Shown: positions 1-5,385 of the stretch, piece after piece
How the letters are laid out: the number at the start of each line of letters is the position of its first letter
How positions within the stretch are numbered: position 1 is the first letter of the stretch
Assembly: GCA_937915925.1 (NCBI GenBank)
Contig: CALGGM010000206.1
Coordinates: forward strand, 1 to 7,154
Source: an uncultured Clostridia bacterium
GTDB lineage: Bacteria; Bacillota; Clostridia; Christensenellales; CAG-138
Reading direction: 5' to 3'
DNA: 7,154 bases
The notes under the pieces: generated by a model
What the model was told of the DNA's origin: nothing
The model's database searches: none
The model's input: the letters and a program-made list of their open reading frames with translations, nothing else
Made by a program: the position numbers and the translations under genes

Positions 1-1380
1 TGCGGCGCAAAGAGCGGCATGACGTTCTCCTTCCATCACCATCTGCGCGACGGTGACTTCGTGGTCAACATGGTCATGAAGGCGGCGATCGAGGAGCTCG
101 GGCTTGACGACCTCACGATCGCGGCAACGAGCCTCGGTGCGGCGCACGATCCGGTCGCGGAATACATCGCCGAGGGCAAGGTCACGGGCATTCAGACGAG
201 CGGCATTCGCGGTAAGATCGGCGAGGTCGTTTCGGCGGGTAAGCTTAAAACCCCCGCGATCGTCAGAAGCCACGGCGGTCGTCCCCGCGCGATCGAAGGC
301 GGCGAGGTGCATATCGACATCGCGTTCGTCGCGGCGCCGACAAGCGACTGCGTCGGCAACTGCCGCGGCATCGGCGGCAAGTCGAACTGCGGCTCGATGG
401 GCTACGCCATGACCGACGCGAAGTATGCGGATCACGTGGTCGTCGTCACCGACTGCCTCGTCGATTTCCCGAACATGCCGGCAAGCGTCGAGGCGATCGA
501 CGTGGACGCGGTCGTCGTCGTGGATTCGATCGGCAACCCCAAGAAGATCGCTTCCGCCGCGGCGCGCATCTCGCAGAACCCGCGCGACCTGATGATGGCG
601 GAAAATGTCGCAAGAGTCATTGCGGCGACCCCGTACTTTAAGGAAGGCTTCTCGTTCCAGACCGGCGTCGGCGGGCCGTCTTTGGCCGCAAACCTGTTCC
701 TTGAAAAATACATGGACGAGCGCGGCATCAAGATGGGCTGGGCGATCGGCGGCATCTGCGGACCGATGGTCGAGCTTCTGAAAAAAGGCAAGGTCGGCAA
801 AGTCATCGACGTGCAGGACTTTGACCTCGACGCGGTCAACTCCATCAACCAGACGCCGAACCACTTTGAGATGAGCGCAAGCCAGTACGCGAACCCCGCA
901 AACAAGGGCGCGTTCGTGAATAAGCTCGACTTCGTGGTGCTCGCGGCACTCGAGATCGACACCGGCTTTAATGTGAACGTGCTGACCGGCTCGGACGGCG
1001 TGCTTCGCGGCGCGCCCGGCGGACACCCCGACACCGCGGCAGGCAGCAAATGCTGCATCATCGTGACGCCCTTGATCCGCGGCAGAATGGCAACGGTCTG
1101 CGAACACGTCGTGACCGTCACCACGCCCGGCGACTGCGTGGACGTGCTCGTCACCGACTACGGCATCGCTGTGAACCCGCTGCGTCCCGATCTCATCGAG
1201 TGCCTTGACAACGCGGGCATCCCGCACGTCACGATCGAATCGCTCAAGGAAAAGGCGTACAGCCTCGTCGGGCGTCCCGACGATCTCCAGTGGGAGGACA
1301 AGGTCGTCGCGATCCTCGAAGCGCGCGACGGCACGATCCTCGACGTCGTGAAAAAGATCAAGCCCTACACGATCGACTGA
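1..1380 (+). CDS. citF: Citrate lyase alpha subunit (citrate:acetyl-ACP transferase), 5'-truncated
   Basis: Alpha subunit of the citrate lyase complex. It exchanges the acetyl group on the acyl-carrier subunit (CitD) for citrate, giving citryl-ACP, which CitE then splits to oxaloacetate and acetyl-ACP; cytoplasmic. The frame is open from base 1 and ends with TGA at 1378-1380, so 459 residues are visible. CitF proteins are about 510 residues, so roughly 50 N-terminal residues lie left of the window. The ATG at 19 is internal: the codons before it (CGAKSG) match the residues that precede the conserved MTxSFHHHLR block in E. coli CitF as I recall it. Other family signatures are GYFKEGFS-like (YFKEGFSFQTGVGGPSLA, about nt 634-690), the very conserved ALEIDTGFNVNVLTGSDG with RGAPGGH (about nt 943-1026), and VTDYGIAVNPLRPDL near the C terminus. 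It is followed by its own terminator. citD and citE are expected immediately upstream but are outside the window. Confidence 0.96.
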   Translation, partial: CGAKSGMTFSFHHHLRDGDFVVNMVMKAAIEELGLDDLTIAATSLGAAHDPVAEYIAEGKVTGIQTSGIRGKIGEVVSAGKLKTPAIVRSHGGRPRAIEGGEVHIDIAFVAAPTSDCVGNCRGIGGKSNCGSMGYAMTDAKYADHVVVVTDCLVDFPNMPASVEAIDVDAVVVVDSIGNPKKIASAAARISQNPRDLMMAENVARVIAATPYFKEGFSFQTGVGGPSLAANLFLEKYMDERGIKMGWAIGGICGPMVELLKKGKVGKVIDVQDFDLDAVNSINQTPNHFEMSASQYANPANKGAFVNKLDFVVLAALEIDTGFNVNVLTGSDGVLRGAPGGHPDTAAGSKCCIIVTPLIRGRMATVCEHVVTVTTPGDCVDVLVTDYGIAVNPLRPDLIECLDNAGIPHVTIESLKEKAYSLVGRPDDLQWEDKVVAILEARDGTILDVVKKIKPYTID

Positions 1381-1404
1381 TCCTCTGATCCCCCACACTC
1401 CCTG

Positions 1405-1423
1405 CTCCCCGCGGGGAGTTTTT
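1405..1423 (+). terminator. Rho-independent terminator of the citF operon
   Basis: A perfect 14-base palindrome, CTCCCCGCGGGGAG (1405-1418), folds into a 5-bp GC-rich stem with a CGCG loop and is followed directly by five T (1419-1423). It starts 25 nt after the citF stop and ends the plus-strand citrate lyase transcript before the oppositely oriented icd gene. Confidence 0.8.
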
Positions 1424-1478
1424 GGTTGTCCGAGCAAGCGTGTGCCCGACAATCCCCCGGTCTCGGCAAGCCTCGACA

Positions 1479-1499
1479 GCCCCCTTTACACAAGGGGGC
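1479..1499. repeat. Intergenic palindrome 1 (8-bp stem)
   Basis: GCCCCCTT (1479-1486), a 5-base loop TACAC, and AAGGGGGC (1492-1499) form a perfect 8-bp inverted repeat. It has no T-tract on either side, so it does not look like a standard terminator. Similar CCCCCTT/AAGGGGG palindromes are, from memory, common between genes in Clostridia genomes, so I infer a dispersed REP-like element. Copy number cannot be judged here. Confidence 0.6.
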
Positions 1500-1524
1500 C
1501 AAGAAACTTACCAACGAATTGTAG

Positions 1525-1545
1525 GGGTCGTCCTCCGGACGACCC
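1525..1545. repeat. Intergenic palindrome 2 (9-bp stem)
   Basis: GGGTCGTCC (1525-1533), loop TCC, and GGACGACCC (1537-1545) form a perfect 9-bp inverted repeat with a 3-base loop, preceded by GTAG (1521-1524). It lies 25 nt after palindrome 1 and just before the icd terminator. The GTAGGGG-hairpin form resembles short palindromic repeats scattered through Firmicutes genomes (recollection, not searched). It may be one composite element with palindrome 1. Confidence 0.6.
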
Positions 1546-1552
1546 TCCATAC

Positions 1553-1578
1553 AAAAAAGAGCCGCAGGATTGCGGCTC
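1553..1578 (-). terminator. Rho-independent terminator of the acn-icd operon
   Basis: GAGCCGCA (1559-1566) and TGCGGCTC (1571-1578) form an 8-bp stem around a 4-base loop. On the plus strand the stem is preceded by six A (1553-1558), which become a six-T tract after the hairpin on the minus strand. It begins 16 nt after the icd stop codon. The T run at 1579-1581 adds pairing that extends the stem, so the hairpin might also act weakly in the other direction. Confidence 0.87.
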
Positions 1579-1594
1579 TTTCCGTTCTTTGCTG

Positions 1595-2806
1595 TTACGC
1601 GAGCTTCTTTTCAAGGCGGGCGCGGATCGCGCGGATGAAGTCGAGCGTATTGACCGCGGTGGGCTTCATGCCCTCGACGAGGTTCACGAGGTCCTTGGTC
1701 ATGATGCCGTCGTTCAGCGTTTCGACGCAGGCTTCTTCGAGCTTGTTGTCGAAATTGACGAGATCGTCGAGCCCATCCATTTCGCCGCGCTTTCTGAGCG
1801 CGCCGCTCCATGCGTAGATCGTCGCCATCGGGTTCGTGGAGGTCTCCTCGCCCTGGAGGTACTTATAGTAGTGGCGCGTGACGGTGCCGTGCGCGGCTTC
1901 GTATTCGAACTTGCCGTCCGGGCTGCAGAGCACGGAGGTCATCATGGCAAGGGAACCGAACGCGGTGGAAACCATGTCGCTCATAACGTCGCCGTCGTAG
2001 TTCTTGAGCGCCCAGATAAAGCCGCCCTTACTGCGGATGACGCGCGCGACCGCGTCATCGATCAGCGTATAGAAGTAGGTGAGACCGAGCTTTTCGAACT
2101 CCGCCTTGTAGCACTCGTCGTAGACCGCCTGGAAGATGTTGCGGAAGTTCATGTCGTACTTCTTCGAAATCGTATCCTTGGCGGAGAACCACAGATCCTG
2201 CTTCGTTTCGAGCGCGTACTTAAAGCACGAATGCGCAAACGACGTGATCGAGGTGTCCTTGTTATAGATGCTCTGTAAAATGCCCGGGCATTCGAAATCG
2301 TAGACCGTCTCGCGGTAGCTTGCGCCGTTCTCGCCGGTGAACACGAGCTCCGCCTTGCCCTTTTCGGGGACGCGGTATTCGGTGCCCTTGTAGAGATCGC
2401 CGTACGCGTGACGCGCAATGGTGATCGGCTTTTCCCAATTCTTCACGACCGGCTTGATGCTGTCGATGATGATCGGCGCGCGGAACACGGTGCCGTCGAG
2501 GATCGCGCGGATCGTGCCGTTCGGGCTCTTCCACATCTCGTGCAGATTGTACTCGGTCATGCGCTGTGCGTTCGGCGTGATCGTGGCGCACTTGACGCCG
2601 ACGCCGTACTTCTTGATCGCGTTGCCCGCGTCCTTGGTGATCTGATCCTTCGTCTGATCGCGCATCGGAAGTCCGAGGTCATAGTATTCGGTCTTGAGGT
2701 CGATAAACGGAAGCAGCAGTTCGTCCTTGATCATCTTCCAGATGATGCGGGTCATTTCGTCGCCGTCCATCTCGACGAGCGGGGTGGTCATTTTGATCTT
2801 TTCCAT
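1595..2806 (-). CDS. icd: NADP-dependent isocitrate dehydrogenase, eukaryotic-type homodimeric
   Basis: Converts isocitrate and NADP+ reversibly to 2-oxoglutarate, CO2 and NADPH; cytoplasmic. The 403-residue protein is full length for the type II family (human IDH1 is 414) and, from memory of IDH1, is nearly collinear with it: VEMDGDEMTRIIW (11-23), VKCATITP (71-78), the substrate segment MWKSPNGTIR (91-100) with S94, N96 and R100, then R109, R132 and Y139. K210 and the metal ligands D250, D273 and D277 are present (NYDGDVMSD, 269-277). AAHGTVTRH (304-312) is the nucleotide loop, whose R311/H312 suit NADP rather than NAD. No catalytic residue appears to be missing. ATG at 2806 is set by GGAGG five bases upstream. 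It lies 27 nt downstream of the aconitase-family gene on the same strand, with no promoter or terminator in the gap, so the two are cotranscribed. The pair would link citrate to 2-oxoglutarate and glutamate. Confidence 0.96.
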   Translation of the reverse strand: MEKIKMTTPLVEMDGDEMTRIIWKMIKDELLLPFIDLKTEYYDLGLPMRDQTKDQITKDAGNAIKKYGVGVKCATITPNAQRMTEYNLHEMWKSPNGTIRAILDGTVFRAPIIIDSIKPVVKNWEKPITIARHAYGDLYKGTEYRVPEKGKAELVFTGENGASYRETVYDFECPGILQSIYNKDTSITSFAHSCFKYALETKQDLWFSAKDTISKKYDMNFRNIFQAVYDECYKAEFEKLGLTYFYTLIDDAVARVIRSKGGFIWALKNYDGDVMSDMVSTAFGSLAMMTSVLCSPDGKFEYEAAHGTVTRHYYKYLQGEETSTNPMATIYAWSGALRKRGEMDGLDDLVNFDNKLEEACVETLNDGIMTKDLVNLVEGMKPTAVNTLDFIRAIRARLEKKLA

Positions 2807-2811
2807 AAAAT

Positions 2812-2816
2812 CCTCC
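2812..2816 (-). promoter_or_regulatory. Ribosome-binding site of icd
   Basis: The minus strand reads GGAGG, five spacer bases, then ATG. This strong site lies in the 27-nt gap after the upstream gene and supports independent re-initiation on the two-gene mRNA. Confidence 0.85.
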
Positions 2817-2833
2817 GTGTATTTCCGATTTCC

Positions 2834-5077
2834 TTATTTGTTCTGCGCGGCGTAGTAGTTCATGAGGCACCCTTCGAGGATGATCGTCTTCTCGTCCTCG
2901 GTGAGCCCCTTCACGTACAGCGTGAGGTCTTCGACCGTGCCGTCCTTTTTGATCGCCTTTGCGGGGATCTCTTCCTTGCCGGTCGCGATCGCTTCGCGGA
3001 TATTGGGGACGAACACGAAATCGCCGTCCTCGTACGGGAACGCGTCGCCCTCTTTCAGCGTAAACGGCACGATGCCCCAGTTGATGCAGTTACTACGATA
3101 GCGCTTTGTCGCGTACTCATAGCAGATGTTCGCAAAGCCGCCGAGCACCTTCTGGCAGGACGCCGCCTGTTCGCGCGCGGAGCCGTCGCCGGGCTTGTTC
3201 GCAAACACGCAGGAACCGAACTGGGTGTTTTTCAGAAGTTCCTCCGCGTCGCCGACTGCGGACAGCGCTTTCACGATCTTTTCGGGCTTCTCGCCTGCGC
3301 GTCTTGCGGCTTCGTCCTTTGCTACCGCCTTGCTGCGTCCGACGTATTCGGGAACTCTGCGGGAAAGCGCGAACTCGGAGAGGCGGAGCGGATTGCTGCG
3401 ATACGAGGACGTTTCGCCGGACGGGATCAGCTCGTCGGTCGTGGTGACCGGATCGCGGATGACCGCGGCAAGCTCCAAGAGCATGTTGTCGGTCAGCTGA
3501 TACATCTTCGGCCAATCGGTGATGTTGGGTCCTAAGATCAGCTCCTCTTCCGGATGCGCGTGCGCAAAGCCGTTATAGCAGCGCTTTGCGTAGACGGAAT
3601 CGTCGAACACGTACGGGATATGCTCGGTCTCGTATTCGACGTCGGTCGCTGCGGTGATATAACCGCCGTTCGCCGCCGTTGCCGCGATCGAACGTGCGTC
3701 CATCAGCGCGACCGCAGAGATCTGTCCTTCGCCGGGCTTAGAGCCTTCGCGGTTTGGGAAGTTACGCGTGGTGTGACGCAGCGAAAGTCCGTTGTTCGAC
3801 GGCACGTCGCCAGCGCCGAAGCACGGTCCGCAGAACGACGGCTTGATGATCGCGCCCGCTTCGAGGAGGGCTTCGGTCTTGCCGTTACGCGTCAGCGCAA
3901 GCGAGGTCGGCACGCTCGTCGGATAGATCGAGAATGAGAAGTAGCCGTTGCCGGTGCTGCCGCCCTTTAAGATGTCGGCGGCTTCGACGATGTTGTCAAA
4001 CAGACCGCCCGAGCAGCCCGCGATGATACCCTGATCCGCAAGCACGCCCTTTTCGCTGATCTTGCTTCTCAGATCGAGATGCGCCTTCGGGAACTTCTTC
4101 GCCGCTTCCGCCTCGACGGACGCTAAAATCTCGTCCGCGTTTTCGAGGAACTCGTGGATCGTGTACGCGTTGGACGGATGGAACGGCAGCGCGATCATGG
4201 ATTCGACCTTGTCCAGCTCGATCGTGATCATCGCGTCGTAGTACGCATTCTCCGCCGGTTCGAGCCTGTCGTACGCGAACGGGCGCTTATGGATGTTGTA
4301 GTAATTTTCGATCTCCTCGTCGGTCGCCCAGATGGAGGAAAGGCAGGTGGTCTCCGTCGTCATGACGTCGATGCCGCTGCGGAAATCGAACGGAAGATTT
4401 TTAAGACCCGGACCCACGAACTCGAGGACCTTGTTCTTCACAAGACCTTCCTTGAACGTCGCCTTGACGAGCGCAAGCGCCACGTCGTGCGGACCGACGC
4501 CCTTCTTCGGCGCGCCGGTGAGGTAGCACAGAACGACCTCCGGGGGCTTCACGTCGTAGGTGTTGTTCAGAAGCTGCTTGACGAGCTCCGGACCGCCCTC
4601 GCCGACGCCCATGGTGCCGAGCGCGCCGTAGCGCGTGTGGCTGTCGGAACCGAGGATCATGTTGCCGCAGGTCGCGAGCTCTTCACGCGCATAGGAATGG
4701 ATGACGCTCTGATTCGCCGGAACGTAGATGCCGCCGTACTTCTTCGCCGCGGACAGACCGAACACATGGTCGTCCTCGTTGATCGTGCCGCCGACCGCGC
4801 AAAGGCTGTTGTGGCAGTTCGTCATGGCGTAGGGGATCGGGAATTCCTTTAAGCCGGACGCGCGCGCCGTCTGAATGATGCCGACGTAGGTGATGTCGTG
4901 CGAGACCAACGCGTCAAAGTGGATATGCATGACGCCGCCCTCGTGCGACGAGGAATGCGCTTCCATGATCTGATAGGCGATCGTGCGCCTGCGCAGATCC
5001 GCCTTGTCAACGTCCTCCGGCGCCGGAACCGGCGCGCCGTTCTTCCACAGCATGCCCTGTGCGTGATACTGGATCAT
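2834..5077 (-). CDS. acn: Aconitase-family [4Fe-4S] hydratase, probable aconitate hydratase
   Basis: Likely interconverts citrate and isocitrate. Start: an open frame reaches a TTG at 5101, but GGAGG lies 11 nt before the ATG at 5077, so I choose that ATG (747 residues; numbering from it). Fe-S ligands are C355 (AGCSGG) and C416/C419 (CGPC). GSDSHT (143-148) carries the Asp-Ser-His active-site group, and RNFPNR (438-443) matches the paired arginines of mitochondrial aconitase. TTTDELIPSG (545-554) replaces the usual TTDHISxxG and is followed by R560. The C-terminal swivel domain has GDGSAREQ (630-637) in place of GEGSSREH: the catalytic serine is kept (S633) and the next one is Ala. Length resembles mitochondrial aconitase rather than AcnA (about 890). 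It looks closest to the E. coli YbhJ-type branch, whose substrate is not established to my knowledge. Cotranscription with icd supports citrate/isocitrate; another hydroxyacid remains possible. Confidence 0.87.
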   Translation of the reverse strand: MIQYHAQGMLWKNGAPVPAPEDVDKADLRRRTIAYQIMEAHSSSHEGGVMHIHFDALVSHDITYVGIIQTARASGLKEFPIPYAMTNCHNSLCAVGGTINEDDHVFGLSAAKKYGGIYVPANQSVIHSYAREELATCGNMILGSDSHTRYGALGTMGVGEGGPELVKQLLNNTYDVKPPEVVLCYLTGAPKKGVGPHDVALALVKATFKEGLVKNKVLEFVGPGLKNLPFDFRSGIDVMTTETTCLSSIWATDEEIENYYNIHKRPFAYDRLEPAENAYYDAMITIELDKVESMIALPFHPSNAYTIHEFLENADEILASVEAEAAKKFPKAHLDLRSKISEKGVLADQGIIAGCSGGLFDNIVEAADILKGGSTGNGYFSFSIYPTSVPTSLALTRNGKTEALLEAGAIIKPSFCGPCFGAGDVPSNNGLSLRHTTRNFPNREGSKPGEGQISAVALMDARSIAATAANGGYITAATDVEYETEHIPYVFDDSVYAKRCYNGFAHAHPEEELILGPNITDWPKMYQLTDNMLLELAAVIRDPVTTTDELIPSGETSSYRSNPLRLSEFALSRRVPEYVGRSKAVAKDEAARRAGEKPEKIVKALSAVGDAEELLKNTQFGSCVFANKPGDGSAREQAASCQKVLGGFANICYEYATKRYRSNCINWGIVPFTLKEGDAFPYEDGDFVFVPNIREAIATGKEEIPAKAIKKDGTVEDLTLYVKGLTEDEKTIILEGCLMNYYAAQNK

Positions 5078-5088
5078 CGTTTCTGTTT

Positions 5089-5093
5089 CCTCC
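5089..5093 (-). promoter_or_regulatory. Ribosome-binding site that fixes the aconitase start
   Basis: GGAGG on the minus strand, followed by AAACAGAAACG and the ATG at 5077. The 11-nt gap is somewhat long, but this site lies inside the longer frame from the TTG at 5101 and so argues against that earlier start. Confidence 0.75.
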
Positions 5094-5119
5094 GAAATCA
5101 AATTTTTGCATTTTCCGAA

Positions 5120-5139
5120 CGGCGGTTTTCACCCCGCCG
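5120..5139 (-). promoter_or_regulatory. Hairpin in the acn-icd 5' leader
   Basis: CGGCGG and CCGCCG form a 6-bp all-GC stem around an 8-base loop that reads GGTGAAAA on the mRNA strand. It lies just after the predicted transcription start (about 5145) in a leader of about 68 nt. No T-tract follows it, so it is not a terminator. It could stabilise the mRNA or bind a protein; function unknown. Confidence 0.45.
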
Positions 5140-5151
5140 CTGTCCTTTCTC

Positions 5152-5180
5152 ATTATAAGTTTCAGATTGTATAATTTCAA
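5152..5180 (-). promoter_or_regulatory. Sigma-A promoter for acn-icd
   Basis: On the minus strand TTGAAA (5180-5175), a 17-bp spacer, and a perfect TATAAT (5157-5152). The predicted transcription start is near 5145. The 20 bases upstream of the -35 (5181-5200) are almost entirely A/T, like an UP element, in otherwise GC-rich DNA. Confidence 0.87.
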
Positions 5181-5201
5181 ATATATTTTTTATAATTTAT
5201 C

Positions 5202-5216
5202 ATAGAGAAATTCTAT
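5202..5216. promoter_or_regulatory. Candidate LysR-type operator between the divergent promoters
   Basis: The inverted repeat ATAGAGAAATTCTAT has 5-bp arms (ATAGA/TCTAT) and fits the LysR-family T-N11-A rule; on the minus strand it reads ATAG-N7-CTAT. Its centre (5209) is about -64 from the predicted acn start and about -61 from the predicted citC start, the usual place for a LysR recognition site. It resembles the ATAA-N7-TTAT dyad of the citrate-responsive regulator CcpC at Bacillus subtilis citB. No regulator gene is in the window, so the binding protein is inferred. Confidence 0.5.
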
Positions 5217-5234
5217 CGATTCTCGGTTTTCCTC

Positions 5235-5263
5235 TTGCGTGCGCGCCGCGTGTCTGCTATACT
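5235..5263 (+). promoter_or_regulatory. Extended -10 sigma-A promoter for citC-citXG
   Basis: TTGCGT (5235-5240), a 17-bp spacer, and TATACT (5258-5263), with TG at 5255-5256 giving an extended -10. The predicted transcription start is about 5270, leaving a leader of about 116 nt before citC. It points away from the acn promoter, with 54 bp between the two -35 boxes. Confidence 0.77.
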
Positions 5264-5268
5264 GAAAC

Positions 5269-5378
5269 GGACGGAAAGCGGACGCGGAAAACCGGATCCT
5301 GCGCTGTTTTTCACGCGTTTACGACGTTTTATCGTACTTTTTCGCCGATGCTTCGACAGGACGAAGCGGAATTACGGA
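5269..5378 (+). promoter_or_regulatory. citC leader with clustered GGA triplets and hairpins
   Basis: The untranslated leader carries five GGA triplets within 28 nt (starting at 5269, 5273, 5280, 5286 and 5294). More follow at 5359 and 5368, and one is in the ribosome-binding site (5376). A hairpin GCTTCG-ACAGGA-CGAAGC (5350-5367) holds one GGA in its six-base loop, eight bases before the ribosome-binding site. A weaker 5-bp hairpin (5320-5336) followed by CTTTTT could be a poor attenuator. GGA in a short hairpin loop next to the Shine-Dalgarno is how CsrA-regulated leaders look; this is a resemblance only. Confidence 0.4.
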
Positions 5379-5380
5379 GG
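5376..5380 (+). promoter_or_regulatory. Ribosome-binding site that fixes the TTG start of citC
   Basis: GGAGG followed by TCATT and then TTG at 5386. The ideal 5-nt spacing, with no ATG or GTG nearby in frame, identifies TTG as the start. Confidence 0.8.
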
Positions 5381-5385
5381 TCATT

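Noticed and set aside
432..1154. 240-codon minus-strand open frame opposite citF
   Set aside because: Ser/Thr-rich antisense shadow of a highly conserved gene.
19..1380. Complete citF starting at the ATG at 19
   Set aside because: The upstream codons continue the family alignment, and this start would leave the protein about 50 residues short. The gene is truncated by the window edge.
1479..1545. CRISPR array or attachment site made by the paired palindromes
   Set aside because: The two palindromes differ in sequence, there is no repeat-spacer periodicity, and there is no integrase or tRNA nearby.
1442..2278. 278-codon plus-strand open frame starting in the intergenic palindromes
   Set aside because: It runs through both palindromes and the icd terminator and then antisense to icd, with no ribosome-binding site.
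2408..3535. 375-codon plus-strand open frame opposite icd and the aconitase gene
   Set aside because: It is antisense to two genes with full family motifs, has Arg/Asp/Val-rich low-information translation and no ribosome-binding site. Long antisense frames are expected in GC-rich coding DNA.
5078..5101. TTG at 5101 as the aconitase start (755 residues)
   Set aside because: The GGAGG ribosome-binding site lies within this stretch, which marks it as leader for the ATG at 5077.
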